From NCBI RefSeq assembly GCF_001895085.1, contig NZ_BDFD01000011.1, positions 1 through 64,000 on the forward strand: a stretch of 64,000 nucleotides of DNA, given 5' to 3'. The position numbers and the translations under genes were made by a program. Positions 8,135-18,195 of the stretch are shown in pieces (the first letter of the stretch is position 1; every line of letters begins with the position of its first letter). The DNA comes from Mariprofundus micogutta (GTDB lineage: Bacteria; Pseudomonadota; Zetaproteobacteria; Mariprofundales; Mariprofundaceae). The notes below the pieces were generated by a model. The model ran no database searches, was not told where the DNA came from, and worked only from the letters and a program-made list of their open reading frames with translations.

Positions 8135-10237
8135 TCAGGCCAGCTGAAGTGCGGCATACTTGAGCATCAACTGCTTGGTACCTGAACGTCTGAACTGCAC
8201 AGTTACACGCGTGGCATCTCCTGCACCTTCCATCCCCATAATCATACCTTCACCAAAAGAGGGGTGGCAGACCTGAACACCGATGCCAAGACCTCCGCCA
8301 GCAGACTGCTCATGTGATGCAGCCGGCACAAAAGTATCCTGCTGCAGAACCTCAGAGGCTAGTGTTTTAATAAAACGACTGGGTAAAGGATAGTGCATTT
8401 CGCCAAAGAATCGACGCAGACGTGCTGAAGTCAGCAACAGCTGCTCTCTTGCCCGGGTGACGCCAACATACAGCAGACGTCTTTCCTCAGAAATACCAGC
8501 CTCACCCTCATCAAGTGCACGTTGATGCGGCAGCAATCCTTCTTCCACACCCGGCAACACAACACAATCAAACTCCAAACCTTTGGCCCTGTGCAGACTC
8601 ATCATAGAAATAGCGTCTTCACTATCCTGCTCCGATTCATTCATCTCTTCGCTGCTCTGCAACAGTGATGCCCGATCCATGAATTCGACTGGCGTCAACC
8701 CCTGAGCCATGGAGAGCTCTATGTAGTCCTGCAGGGTTCTGATATTCTCGATACGCGAAGCAGATTCGATTTCGCCCATAGACGTTAAACTCTGCAGATA
8801 ACCACTACTCTCAAGAATCATATTCAAGCCACGATCAGGCTGTGTTTCCAGCTCGGCCTGCATATCCCGAATCAGACACGCAAGCGGAGTGACTTTTTTC
8901 GCTGCTCCTTCCGCCTGACCTGAGGCAATCAAATCCAGCCATTCGCAAGTACGCAGCCCCGATGAGGCCAGAGCTGCTGCCAGCTGTTCCTGCCCTTTAA
9001 CACCCAAACCACGCTTGGGTTTATTACAGATTCTCAGCAATTGAAGCCCGTCACCACAACGATTCAGCAGGGCCCAGTAGGCCAAAGCATCCTTGATCTC
9101 CATGCGTTCGAAGAACCCCACCCCCCCGATAATGCGGTATGGGATGTCAGACTCACGGAATAACTGCTCCAGCGGAAGTGACTGACGGTTCGAGCGATAC
9201 AATACGGCGATCTCAGACCACGCATATCCTCCTGAACGCCAACGTTCGATACGCCCCAGCACCTGACGGGCTTCATCATACTCATCGTTGCACACTTTCC
9301 ACTCGGGCTTATCACCATCTTCACGCGTGGCTTTAAGTGCCTTCTCATGACGACCTTCATTTTCACAAATCACCGCATTGGCAAGTTCCAGAATCGCGCC
9401 GCTGGATCTGTAATTCTCTTCCAACCTGTGTATGCCGGCACCCTGCCAGGCCTGCTCAAAATCAAGGATGTGCGACACATCCGCACCGCGCCAGCCGTAA
9501 ATACTCTGATCATCATCACCGACCACGGTAAGATTACGATGTTCTCCGCACAACAGCAGCAACCACTCATGTTGAATAGGATTGGTATCCTGATATTCAT
9601 CCACCAACACATGATCAAAGCGGGCTCTCAGCGCTGCAGCAACCGCCTCATGCTCGCGCATCAGCCTGGCCGCATTGAGAATCAGGTCGGAAAAATCCAT
9701 ACGTTCATGCTGCATAAGTTCCCGCTGATACAAGGCATACAACTCATGCAAGGCTATACCATTCCATTCACCTTCAGGTGCCTGCTCCGGTGTCAGGCCG
9801 GCATGCTTACAATGCTCGATCCAACTGATCATGTAAGAGGGATGCAATCGATCAGTAGCGATATTTCTGTTTTTCAATAAACGTTTCACCAGCGCTTTCT
9901 GATCATCACTGTCAACAACCTGGAATGAACGGGAGTATCCAAGTACATCCGCATAGCGGCGAAGGAATTTCAGGGAAATCGAATGAAATGTGCCTGATAC
10001 AACACCGCCGCCATCATCGCCGATAAGCAGACCTAAACGTGCTTGCAGTTCAGCAGCAGCCTTGTTGGTAAAGGTGACGGCAAGAATTCTGTGCGGAGCA
10101 ATACCACGTTCTGCAATCAGATGACCAATACGATGCACAATCGTGCGTGTTTTTCCCGTGCCTGCACCGGCAAGAATAAGCTGCGGCCCGCTTCCTGCCT
10201 CTGCGGCCTGTTGTTGTGCTGAATTCAGATCAGCCAT
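8135..10237 (-). CDS. UvrD/PcrA-type DNA helicase
   Basis: Superfamily 1 3'-5' DNA helicase of 700 residues, expected to act in nucleotide-excision and mismatch repair and in clearing blocked forks. Walker A is AGAGTGKT near residue 25, motif II is VDEYQDTNPIQ, motif III is GDDDQSIYGWRGA. The C-terminus (VCHPSFGEGMI and a final GTKQLMLKYAALQLA) is the UvrD/PcrA Tudor-like tail that contacts RNA polymerase in characterised members; this separates it from Rep. ATG 10237 has GGAGAAGG upstream and overlaps the end of the clc gene by 8 bases. Whether it should be named uvrD or pcrA depends on phylogeny. Confidence 0.95.
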   Translation of the reverse strand: MADLNSAQQQAAEAGSGPQLILAGAGTGKTRTIVHRIGHLIAERGIAPHRILAVTFTNKAAAELQARLGLLIGDDGGGVVSGTFHSISLKFLRRYADVLGYSRSFQVVDSDDQKALVKRLLKNRNIATDRLHPSYMISWIEHCKHAGLTPEQAPEGEWNGIALHELYALYQRELMQHERMDFSDLILNAARLMREHEAVAAALRARFDHVLVDEYQDTNPIQHEWLLLLCGEHRNLTVVGDDDQSIYGWRGADVSHILDFEQAWQGAGIHRLEENYRSSGAILELANAVICENEGRHEKALKATREDGDKPEWKVCNDEYDEARQVLGRIERWRSGGYAWSEIAVLYRSNRQSLPLEQLFRESDIPYRIIGGVGFFERMEIKDALAYWALLNRCGDGLQLLRICNKPKRGLGVKGQEQLAAALASSGLRTCEWLDLIASGQAEGAAKKVTPLACLIRDMQAELETQPDRGLNMILESSGYLQSLTSMGEIESASRIENIRTLQDYIELSMAQGLTPVEFMDRASLLQSSEEMNESEQDSEDAISMMSLHRAKGLEFDCVVLPGVEEGLLPHQRALDEGEAGISEERRLLYVGVTRAREQLLLTSARLRRFFGEMHYPLPSRFIKTLASEVLQQDTFVPAASHEQSAGGGLGIGVQVCHPSFGEGMIMGMEGAGDATRVTVQFRRSGTKQLMLKYAALQLA

Positions 10238-12026
10238 GATCGCCTTCTCCATGTTTCACGATCAGCTTGTGATAGGTAGAAAAGATGGCATTTCGCGACA
10301 GCATGCCCAGCACTTTGCACGGATTATCATCAGAAACTACAGGCATCTGTTCAAACTCGGCACGGTCCAGAATGTGAATCGCATCAAGCAGGCTATCCGA
10401 TTCTGCAACGACCAACACATTGCGATTCGCCACTTCAGATGCCACAACCACATGATCCAGGGCCGGATCCAGCAGCCATTGCTGCAGATCGCCGAAGGTG
10501 ACAATCCCGATCATCAATCCCTCATCATCCACGACCTGCACACAGCCTTTGCCCGAACCTGTGTAAACCTGTTTTAGCTCTTCAAGACGCGCATGCGCAG
10601 AGACACGCGGAATGCTGCGCCAGGGAATGCGTGTGATCGGAACCGAGCGCATCCATGATTGCTCTCTCCCCCAGTTGGTATCAATGCCACGCTCTTCAAG
10701 CGCCTCGGTAAATACCGAAGTACGACCAAATGAGCGTGTCACCATGGTTGCCACACTGCAGGCAATCATCAGCGGCAACATAATGTGATAGTCGGCTGTC
10801 ATCTCAAAAACAATCAACATGACTGTCAACGGTGCCTGCAGAGCTGCTGCAGTCAGAGCACCACAAGCCACCAATGCATAAGCACCATAACTTTCCGAAT
10901 AAGCTGGCGACAGACCATGCACAATATCACCAAACAGAGCACCCACAGTAGCGCCCAGAAACAGCGTAGGGCCAAACAGGCCGCCGGGAAAACCACCTGC
11001 CGAACTCAACACCACGGCAATAAATTTTCCAATCAGAATAATGGCAAGAAAAGCTGCCAATGGCAGCGTAATGCCAAGCAAAACAGGGTCAGTACGCTCC
11101 AGCATCATATCTTCAACAAAGCCGTAGCCGATTGACATCACCTGAGGGATAGCCAACCCCATTAAACCGATTACAAATCCTACCGCGGCCGGTCTGACTT
11201 TACGGTTAGGTAAAACCTCTGCCAGCCATTTCCTTGTCGGTGCCATCGATTTAATAAAACCTGTTGCCACGATGCCACACAGAACTCCCATCGCCATATA
11301 AGCCGGAATTTCCCATGCGCTGATCAGATGATATTCGGGAACCGTAAATGCAGGGAAATTTCCAACTTCGGAACGGGCAACTACGGTCGCCAGGACCGAG
11401 GCAATCACAATCGGACTAAACGTGGCGATGGCATAATCCGCCAGAATCACTTCAAGTGCAAACAGTACACCTGCAATCGGAGTATTAAATGAGGCTGCGA
11501 TGCCTGCTGCAACGCCGCAGCCAATCAGCGTCCGAAGTTGCTGCTCGGACAAACCAACACGGCGACCAATTTCAGATGCAATCAGTGCCCCCAGAGCAAC
11601 TGTCGGCCCCTCACGCCCAAGGCTTGCACCACTGCCTATAGCAATCGCAGCTCCGGCAGTTTCCGTTGCCATCTGGCGTGGGTGCACATGCCCCTTGCGC
11701 TGTACCATGTCGGCGAGCACGCCTGCCACACCCCGCAACTCACCACCGGGAAGAAAACGCACCGTAATCCAGCCAACCAGAAACCCGCCAACAGTCGGTG
11801 CGATAAGATAGATATACCATGGAAGATCATGCATTGCCTGTTGCCAGGTCCGCTCTCCTGTCCAGAACAGGCTGACCCACTCAATTGCAAAATGAAGCAA
11901 TAGCGCGGCATAACCGGAAACAACACCCACAACAATGGAGAGCAATACGACATAAATCGTATCCTGCTCCCGCATCCAGTTTCGCAAATGCCTGTGCTCG
12001 CTCAGCAGTTTGTCCCTAAATATCAT
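10230..12026 (-). CDS. ClC-family chloride channel/transporter with CBS pair
   Basis: Inner-membrane ClC protein of 598 residues. The selectivity and gating motifs are present: GSGASLGREGPTV (with the gating glutamate) near residue 153 and GGFPGGLFGPTLFLGA near residue 340. After the membrane domain (about residues 25-440) comes a pair of CBS domains (about 465-590), which bind adenosine nucleotides in related proteins and regulate transport. Whether it is a channel or a Cl-/H+ exchanger cannot be settled without aligning the internal proton glutamate. It heads the clc-uvrD-arsC unit, overlapping the helicase gene. Neither neighbour is functionally related to anion transport. Confidence 0.93.
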   Translation of the reverse strand: MIFRDKLLSEHRHLRNWMREQDTIYVVLLSIVVGVVSGYAALLLHFAIEWVSLFWTGERTWQQAMHDLPWYIYLIAPTVGGFLVGWITVRFLPGGELRGVAGVLADMVQRKGHVHPRQMATETAGAAIAIGSGASLGREGPTVALGALIASEIGRRVGLSEQQLRTLIGCGVAAGIAASFNTPIAGVLFALEVILADYAIATFSPIVIASVLATVVARSEVGNFPAFTVPEYHLISAWEIPAYMAMGVLCGIVATGFIKSMAPTRKWLAEVLPNRKVRPAAVGFVIGLMGLAIPQVMSIGYGFVEDMMLERTDPVLLGITLPLAAFLAIILIGKFIAVVLSSAGGFPGGLFGPTLFLGATVGALFGDIVHGLSPAYSESYGAYALVACGALTAAALQAPLTVMLIVFEMTADYHIMLPLMIACSVATMVTRSFGRTSVFTEALEERGIDTNWGREQSWMRSVPITRIPWRSIPRVSAHARLEELKQVYTGSGKGCVQVVDDEGLMIGIVTFGDLQQWLLDPALDHVVVASEVANRNVLVVAESDSLLDAIHILDRAEFEQMPVVSDDNPCKVLGMLSRNAIFSTYHKLIVKHGEGDHG

Positions 12027-12131
12027 CGGTGTCCGGAATCCTTGCCAACAAAGAATGCAACGTTAACAACAAATCGCCATAAGCTCGACACTTACATCAT
12101 CTTTAGCCTGCCGGTAGGATGTAGAATAGAG

Positions 12132-12944
12132 CTATTGATTCAGAATAGAGGAAAAATCAGGAGGAGAAGCTTCCATCGCTTCAGTAACCCGATCATGGAT
12201 AGTCTCAAATGGCGCTCTGTCCGGCAAATACTCGTTCACATACGTATTGGCAGCAAAACACACTCTGGCCAGGAATGGAGAAGCATCGGGATTGTGGTGC
12301 TGAGCAACTGCTTCACTCAAATCATCCGGAAACAACCATAGCTGCAAAAGTCTTTGGCCTGCTTCGGCATGATTCATACCATAAAAAACTTCTTCTGCCT
12401 GAATCAGTGATTCGCCGCGAAGATGTCCCACATCCCGTTCAAAGTAGGAAAAGTCCACGCGCATGCCCAGAGCGGCCCTGCCAACATCATGCAGCAGCCC
12501 CGTCATAAAAGCGCGTTCATGACTACAGTGTTGCTCAGCAGGATCTGCTTCTCGAGCAATCCATTCACACACCAGAGCCACGGCAAATGCATGCCCCCAG
12601 AAGGCACGAATATTGGCCATGCCAGTAGGTAGTATCATGCCATACATCAAGGATATCGCTGTTGCGATATGCACTGTTTCTCTTGAACCAAGGCGGGCAA
12701 TAGCTTTGGATAGCTCGCCAATAGGCGTCTGAGTCGGATTATAGGCGGGCGAATTGGCAAATTTAAGAATCATTGCGGATGTGGCCTGATCACTCCTGAT
12801 CACTTCAGCCAGATCATCCGCACTGGAATCCGGATCCTGCGCAATTTGCTGAATTTTCACAAAGCGATCAGGCAATGACGGTAGGTCATCACTGAAGGCC
12901 AGAAGTTCTAGTGTTGATTGACGATCAAATCCGGATTCATTCAT
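12132..12944 (-). CDS. HDOD-domain signalling protein
   Basis: Cytoplasmic protein of 270 residues consisting almost wholly of one HDOD domain, the degenerate HD-related fold that in many bacteria links to c-di-GMP, chemotaxis or stress signalling. The start LPSLPDRFVKIQQIAQDPDS is the typical HDOD opening. It keeps a recognisable HD pair (GLLHDVGR near residue 150) and a late NHAEAG and AQHHNP, so more of the metal-site pattern survives than in most HDOD proteins. No fused output domain is present. It is followed downstream by nothing in the same direction before clc (105 bases with no visible element). Confidence 0.85.
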   Translation of the reverse strand: MNESGFDRQSTLELLAFSDDLPSLPDRFVKIQQIAQDPDSSADDLAEVIRSDQATSAMILKFANSPAYNPTQTPIGELSKAIARLGSRETVHIATAISLMYGMILPTGMANIRAFWGHAFAVALVCEWIAREADPAEQHCSHERAFMTGLLHDVGRAALGMRVDFSYFERDVGHLRGESLIQAEEVFYGMNHAEAGQRLLQLWLFPDDLSEAVAQHHNPDASPFLARVCFAANTYVNEYLPDRAPFETIHDRVTEAMEASPPDFSSILNQ

Positions 12945-12989
12945 AGTTCACAATCTAGCAATTCATAGGCCAACAGGCATCTGTATATT

Positions 12990-13616
12990 CTATCTCCACA
13001 GATATGTGGCATAACTGCTCACCTCTTCATAAACAGGATACACGAGATATGCCCCAAGCAGCATATCCAGCAGTGGCGAAGCAGCTACTGCAGCAATCAA
13101 TAACCAAGCATGGTTCCTTTTCAACGCCAACTTCTGAAAAAACCTGATTCCCGCAGCTTTTTCCAGACACTCACCAAGCAGCAATAAAGGCAAGGGGAGC
13201 AAGTGCAAAGCAGCCATACACAGATTAAAAAACATCAACACCTTGGCCCACCAGTGATGCAGGGGAGGCAGCCCTGAAGGAGCCTGATACGACAAGCTCC
13301 AGCTATACAGCAGGAAACCGACGCCAAACAGGATGAGATGCACCAGACATCGGAGCGCAGCACTTTTGACACCAAACTGCAGATAGTTTGGCAATGCAAT
13401 AATCACACCCCGGTGAAAAAACAGACTTGCCAGCAGCGGGACCCATGCACCACGCCAGGCTATGGCATAAAACGGATGGGGTATCTGTATGCGAGTCCAG
13501 CGTGCCTCCAGCATGGTAACCAATGTGAGCGAAACAAGAACCGGCAGGCTGTATAACACCATCTGACGAATGACTATACTCAGCCACTCTTCCACTTCAG
13601 ACCACCGTTCCGACAT
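12990..13616 (-). CDS. Unknown polytopic membrane protein, possibly a degenerate site-2-protease relative
   Basis: Hydrophobic protein of 208 residues with about five or six membrane segments. I do not recognise a named family. The segment FFNLCMAALHLLPLPLLLLG near residue 128 resembles the N-x-x-LP-I-P-x-LDG element of site-2 (M50) proteases, but the usual aspartate is missing and there is no HExxH, so it would be catalytically dead if related. The N-terminus (about 15 residues) is polar and acidic. It diverges from the next membrane protein gene with the two reading frames almost touching. Confidence 0.6.
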   Translation of the reverse strand: MSERWSEVEEWLSIVIRQMVLYSLPVLVSLTLVTMLEARWTRIQIPHPFYAIAWRGAWVPLLASLFFHRGVIIALPNYLQFGVKSAALRCLVHLILFGVGFLLYSWSLSYQAPSGLPPLHHWWAKVLMFFNLCMAALHLLPLPLLLLGECLEKAAGIRFFQKLALKRNHAWLLIAAVAASPLLDMLLGAYLVYPVYEEVSSYATYLWR

Positions 13617-13721
13617 GAATATATTGCATCATTGAAATGTGATGCAGAAACTGCGCTTAAGCAACATCCAACTACGCTTTTCACCGGTGATTTTATTTTC
13701 GCCTGCTGTAGCCTCTGGCGC

Positions 13722-14117
13722 ATGGATGCTTATCTTCACTCACTGATTATCTTCGCCATCTTTGGCAACATCGTTGCGCTACCCCTGATCCTGCTGGGCC
13801 GAAGGTTTAAACTGAGCTGTCATCCGCTTGAATACCTTGCCCTGTATATCAACTGGCTGGTATTTGTCCTGCTGGTTGGTTCTGTGTTTGATGATTTGAA
13901 TCATGCCATGATTGAACTGGAAGTCAGTGATACTGAGCTGAATATTGTTTTCGGCGTAGCGGGTTTTCTGTCAGGCCTATCTTTTTTACCGAAGATTTTG
14001 TTCTCCAGCAAAAAGGTCAACTCTTTCCTGGTAACCACAATGACCTCTATTTTTATTACCATCATTTATGCCAAGTTTGCTGTGCTGGCCTTCCTGTTCA
14101 CGGTTGAGGGTGTTTAA
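13722..14117 (+). CDS. Unknown small membrane protein
   Basis: Protein of 131 residues with four predicted membrane segments (about residues 5-22, 36-55, 68-88 and 104-126) and short loops. No family recognised. The frame is open back to an ATG at 13632, but that start sits 15 bases from the divergent gene and would leave no promoter; the ATG at 13722 places the first membrane helix at the N-terminus. Neither has a clear ribosome site. It is 37 bases from the MFS gene and probably shares its transcript. Confidence 0.55.
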   Translation: MDAYLHSLIIFAIFGNIVALPLILLGRRFKLSCHPLEYLALYINWLVFVLLVGSVFDDLNHAMIELEVSDTELNIVFGVAGFLSGLSFLPKILFSSKKVNSFLVTTMTSIFITIIYAKFAVLAFLFTVEGV

Positions 14118-14154
14118 ACAGCAAACACCCACTGCTTCGTCAGGTTACTAAAGC

Positions 14155-15297
14155 ATGGTTAGCCAGACATCGTTAAATCGTATTCGCCTGTTTTATTCCG
14201 CTTACTTTGCTGCCATGGGCCTTGTGCTGCCATTTTTTCCCGTTTATCTCGATGGACTGGGTTTAAACGCGGCCATGGTGGGCTTTATGACAGGCCTTCT
14301 GGCGCTTGCCAAAGTCGTGGCCCCACCCTGGGCTGGCCACCTGCTCGACAGGCAACCGCAAGCATGGGCGCATCGTTTCATTATTATCGCATCATGGCTG
14401 GCGGCTGTGGCTGCCGTATCCATCGGCATATCAGATCATCCATACATACTGACAATTACCATTCTTCTGTTCGGCATGTTCTGGGCTGCTGTGTTGCCAT
14501 TAACCGACGGGCTTTCAGTTTCTGTTTCAGAAGCTGATGGTGCCGATTATGGACGTTTGCGCGCATGGGGCTCTATCGGCTTTATTCTCACCTCACTGGC
14601 AGGTGGCCTGTGGTTCAGCGAAAGTAATATCAACAGCTTTCCATTTGTCCTGGCCGGACTCATGGTTGTTTTAGCCATTTCAGCACAGGGTTTTCCAACC
14701 TTGCAACACCCGGCGGAAAGTGAACATGGGCAAGACTCGTTCCCCAGAGCATTTTATATTCTGCTGGCTATCGCTTTTATCATGCAAATCTCTCACGGTG
14801 CCTATTACGGGTTTTTCAGTCTGTATCTTGTAGAAAACGGCTTTACCGGGCTGCAGATCGGCATCTATTGGGTCATCGGTGTCATGGCTGAGATTATACT
14901 GATGTGGCTCTGGTCGAAACAGATTCAACAGGCTGCCCCGACGTATCTGTTTTCAACCTGCCTGATGCTGGCCGCCCTGCGCTGGTTTGGTATTGGCCTG
15001 ACGACTGATGCCGTATGGCTTGTGATCCTGCAGCTATTGCATGCAGCCAGTTTTGCAGCATTTCATGTCGCAGCGATTGCCTGGGTCAAACGTATTGCCC
15101 CGGACAACAGGCATGCCTCCGCACAAGGTCTATTTTCTGCAGCAGGATTCGGGCTCGGCAGTACCATCGGCATAATGGGTTGCGGCCTGATTGCCGAAAG
15201 CATGGGTTACGCCATGGCATTTTATGCCTGCGCAGCGATTGCCCTGTTTGGCATTCCACTGGCCCTGATGCTTTCCGAAGTCAGAAATAAACCCTGA
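14155..15297 (+). CDS. MFS transporter, HcaT/PPP-like family
   Basis: Inner-membrane transporter of 380 residues with the 12-helix major-facilitator pattern. The opening RLFYSAYFAAMGLVLPFFPV followed by YLDGLGL, and the RAWGSIGFI segment near residue 138, match the phenylpropionate-type (HcaT, PPP) branch close to the nucleoside:proton symporters. The substrate cannot be inferred; no aromatic-degradation genes are nearby. Its stop codon TGA (15295-15297) directly abuts the stop codon of copA on the other strand, with no room for a terminator. Confidence 0.85.
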   Translation: MVSQTSLNRIRLFYSAYFAAMGLVLPFFPVYLDGLGLNAAMVGFMTGLLALAKVVAPPWAGHLLDRQPQAWAHRFIIIASWLAAVAAVSIGISDHPYILTITILLFGMFWAAVLPLTDGLSVSVSEADGADYGRLRAWGSIGFILTSLAGGLWFSESNINSFPFVLAGLMVVLAISAQGFPTLQHPAESEHGQDSFPRAFYILLAIAFIMQISHGAYYGFFSLYLVENGFTGLQIGIYWVIGVMAEIILMWLWSKQIQQAAPTYLFSTCLMLAALRWFGIGLTTDAVWLVILQLLHAASFAAFHVAAIAWVKRIAPDNRHASAQGLFSAAGFGLGSTIGIMGCGLIAESMGYAMAFYACAAIALFGIPLALMLSEVRNKP

Positions 15298-17520
15298 TTA
15301 ACGCCCTGCAGACTTGAATAAACGTAGTCGATTGGCATTACTGACCACGGTTACAGATGACATAGCCATAGCGGCCCCGGCAATGATGGGATTAAGCAGA
15401 ACTCCGAAAACGGGATACAGAATTCCCGCTGCAACTGGAATCCCCAGCGAATTATAGACAAATGCTCCAAACAGGTTCTGCCTGATATTGCCCATCGTCG
15501 CTTTCGAGATTTCTATCGCCGTCAGTACACTTGCAGGATTTGAAGACATTAATGTCACATCGGCACTTTCCATCGCAATATCTGTACCCGCACCAATGGC
15601 AAAACCAACATCCGCACGCGCTAAAGCCGCCGCATCATTGATACCATCCCCCACCATGCCGACGATTTCACCTTTGCCTTGAAGTCTTTCTATGCAGGCG
15701 TCTTTATCCTCAGGCAGTACCCCGGCCATGACCTCCACGATACCTGCCTTACGAGCCACAGCGCGCGCAGTTTCATGATTATCGCCAGTTAGCATAACCA
15801 CCTGTAATCCCTCATCATGCATCTGTTGCACTGTTTCTTTTGCATCATCGCGCAGTGGATCAGAAACCGACAAGATGCCGACCAGCAAACGGTCACGAGC
15901 AAGCAATATCGGCGTAGCCGCCTGTTCGGATAAAGCTGTTATCTTTTTCTGCACTACATCCGGAATCACCACGCCGTTATCAGTCATCAACAACTGATTG
16001 CCCATCAACAGTTGGGAGCCTTGAAAATCCCCTTCTATACCGCGCCCGCTATGCGCCTTAAATGCATTGACAGGCTCACTGGAAATATCCCTTTCTACTG
16101 CTGCAGCAAGCATGGCGGCAGCCAGCGGATGCTCACTGCCGGCCTCCAGGCTGGCAGCCAGTCGCAGTAATTCATACTCACTCGTATTCAATGCAATAAG
16201 TTCAGTCAATGTCGGTTTTCCGATCGTAAGTGTGCCGGTTTTATCCAGCACCACAGTGGTAATTTTTCCGGCCCGCTCCAGCGCCTCACCGTTTTTAATC
16301 AGCACACCATATTCCGCGGCTTTACCCACACCGACCATGATCGACATCGGGGTCGCCAGGCCCAGTGCGCAGGGGCATGCAATAATCAACACTGTCATGG
16401 TGGTAACCAACGCATAGCTGATCTGTGGCTCCGGCCCGGCATAAAACCAGATCAGGAACGTGGTCGCTGCAATAGCCATCACGACAGGCACAAATACCGC
16501 AGCGATTTTGTCGGCCAGACGTCCTATGCGCGGCTTACTGCTCTGGGCCTGACGCACCATGGCTACGATATGCGCCAGCACAGTATCAGCTCCGACATGG
16601 CTGGCCTGAAACAGAAAAGAGCCTCGTCCATTGATAGTGCCTCCAACCACCTGATCTCCGGTAGTTTTTTCAACTGGCATCGGCTCACCGGTCAGCATTG
16701 ATTCATCAATTGTGGAATGACCTTCGCTGATGATGCCATCAACAGCAATTTTTTCGCCGGGGCGTACACGAATCGTGTCGCCGATCTGCACAACCTCGAT
16801 GGGAACATCAGTCTCATCACCATCACGCACGATACGTGCTGTTTTTGCAGCCAAGCCCATGAGCCTTCGAATAGCTTCCGAGGTTTTGCCACGCGCCCTC
16901 AATTCCAGGGCATGACCAAGATTAATCAGGGCAAGGATGATCAAAGCAGCTTCAAAATAGAGGTGTTGCCCCATGACCGGCACAATATCCGGCCAGATAG
17001 AAATCAGCATCGAATAGAGCCAGGCCGAGCCGGTACCCATGGCAATCAGGCTATCCATATCAAACTGAAGCCGCCTCAGACCGTTTACAGCACCAAGATA
17101 GAATTGACTGCCAGAATAGATCATCACAGCCAGGGTCAACAATCCCAGTACAATCCAGATCAGTTGGCCACCCGTGGCGGTAAGCCCCGGCAACCATCCA
17201 GACATACCTGCGACAAACATCGGCGCACCAACAGCCGCTGCCAAAATAAACTTCTTCATCTGTAATCTGAAACGCTGCAGTTCGGCAGTCTCATGTTCCT
17301 GCTCATCGACCAGACTACGAATTTCCCGCGCACTGCGCCCCGTGTCCTGCACCGCTGCAATAAGGGATGCAGCATCGACATCACCTTTTATCAAAGCACT
17401 GCGTTCAGCCAGATTCACCATAGCTTCAGTAACACCCGGCACAGCCAGTAACGCAGCCTCAACCTTGCCAACGCAACCAGCGCAATTCATGCCATCAACG
17501 GCCAAACGAATCGTAGTCAT
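15298..17520 (-). CDS. copA: Copper-exporting P-type ATPase
   Basis: Inner-membrane P1B ATPase of 740 residues that pumps Cu(I) out of the cytoplasm. It has a single N-terminal heavy-metal domain with GMNCAGC near residue 10, then membrane helices from about residue 90. The transport motif is [10 protein letters not shown] near residue 388, the phosphorylation site DKTGTLT near 431, the hinge [14 protein letters not shown] near 630, and the late membrane residues N-S and M-S-S fit the copper-specific P1B-1 class. There is no clear ribosome site ahead of the ATG. No copper-sensing regulator or chaperone gene is adjacent. Confidence 0.95.
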   Translation of the reverse strand: MTTIRLAVDGMNCAGCVGKVEAALLAVPGVTEAMVNLAERSALIKGDVDAASLIAAVQDTGRSAREIRSLVDEQEHETAELQRFRLQMKKFILAAAVGAPMFVAGMSGWLPGLTATGGQLIWIVLGLLTLAVMIYSGSQFYLGAVNGLRRLQFDMDSLIAMGTGSAWLYSMLISIWPDIVPVMGQHLYFEAALIILALINLGHALELRARGKTSEAIRRLMGLAAKTARIVRDGDETDVPIEVVQIGDTIRVRPGEKIAVDGIISEGHSTIDESMLTGEPMPVEKTTGDQVVGGTINGRGSFLFQASHVGADTVLAHIVAMVRQAQSSKPRIGRLADKIAAVFVPVVMAIAATTFLIWFYAGPEPQISYALVTTMTVLIIACPCALGLATPMSIMVGVGKAAEYGVLIKNGEALERAGKITTVVLDKTGTLTIGKPTLTELIALNTSEYELLRLAASLEAGSEHPLAAAMLAAAVERDISSEPVNAFKAHSGRGIEGDFQGSQLLMGNQLLMTDNGVVIPDVVQKKITALSEQAATPILLARDRLLVGILSVSDPLRDDAKETVQQMHDEGLQVVMLTGDNHETARAVARKAGIVEVMAGVLPEDKDACIERLQGKGEIVGMVGDGINDAAALARADVGFAIGAGTDIAMESADVTLMSSNPASVLTAIEISKATMGNIRQNLFGAFVYNSLGIPVAAGILYPVFGVLLNPIIAGAAMAMSSVTVVSNANRLRLFKSAGR

Positions 17521-17579
17521 CGCTATATGATAGAATAGGCTGGCTTAACAGGCCATGAATGAAAAACATCAGGCATAAC

Positions 17580-17608
17580 TTGACGGTTTGCATCCCCCTC
17601 CCGACAAT
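17580..17608 (+). promoter_or_regulatory. Promoter of tRNA-Arg
   Basis: TTGACG (17580-17585) and GACAAT (17603-17608) are spaced 17 bases apart and followed by a GC-rich discriminator (GCGCAGCC), as at growth-rate-controlled tRNA promoters. Confidence 0.5.
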
Positions 17609-17620
17609 GCGCAGCCTTAC

Positions 17621-17697
17621 GCACGATTAGCTCAGCTGGATAGAGCGCAGCCCTCCGAAGGCTGAGGCCGCAGGTTCGACTCCTGCATCGTGCGCCA
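17621..17697 (+). tRNA. tRNA-Arg (anticodon CCG)
   Basis: A 77-base cloverleaf: acceptor GCACGAT paired with ATCGTGC, D arm GCTCAGCTGGATAGAGC, anticodon stem CAGCC/GGCTG with loop CTCCGAA (anticodon CCG, reads CGG), variable AGGCC, T arm GCAGG-TTCGACT-CCTGC, and an encoded CCA end. It is monocistronic and converges on the MEKHLA gene. Confidence 0.98.
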
Positions 17698-17714
17698 CTT
17701 CTCTTTTATAATGC

Positions 17715-18179
17715 TTACAGGTGCTGCCAGATACTGAACATGGCAGCCTGACCATCATATTCACCCTGAGTATTAAGCAGATTCCATACCGTAGCGTGAT
17801 CAATGCAAAAGAGACGCCCCGTACTGGAAACCCGCACTCCGGTATAATCATCGATAAATCCATGCTCAGTAACGCGCTTGAGCAAAGCATCTCGCTCGGA
17901 CTGAACGACGGCCTGCGCGGATAAACGGGATGGCAGCTGCACAAAAGCAGACCATTCCATCTCGAACAGCTCCTGAGCCGTCTTGTTGGCGTAATTGATC
18001 ACAGGATCGACCTCTGTGCCATGTGAGAGCAGGGCGAATGGTGCAAAGTAGAGCTGGCGGGCAGCCGTCACGGCATCACACTCTTCGATCAATCCACAGC
18101 CGGTCCAGTGCAGCAGGCTCTGACTCAGCAACTCAACATGGGCTACATGCCAGTCATTCGCTTCACATGGCTCATGCAT
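17715..18179 (-). CDS. MEKHLA-domain protein
   Basis: Cytoplasmic protein of 154 residues formed by one MEKHLA domain, a PAS-like fold also found at the C-terminus of plant HD-ZIP III factors. Typical blocks are VINYANKTAQELFEMEW, LPSRLSAQ, and the GFIDDYTGVRVSSTGRLF element, ending GQAAMFSIW. The ligand is unknown. Start is uncertain: ATG 18179 is used, while a TTG at 18191 is in frame but only two bases from the AAGG sequence. It follows glyS by 16 bases and belongs to the glyQ-glyS transcript. Confidence 0.85.
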   Translation of the reverse strand: MHEPCEANDWHVAHVELLSQSLLHWTGCGLIEECDAVTAARQLYFAPFALLSHGTEVDPVINYANKTAQELFEMEWSAFVQLPSRLSAQAVVQSERDALLKRVTEHGFIDDYTGVRVSSTGRLFCIDHATVWNLLNTQGEYDGQAAMFSIWQHL

Positions 18180-18195
18180 CACTGCGGTCAATGCC

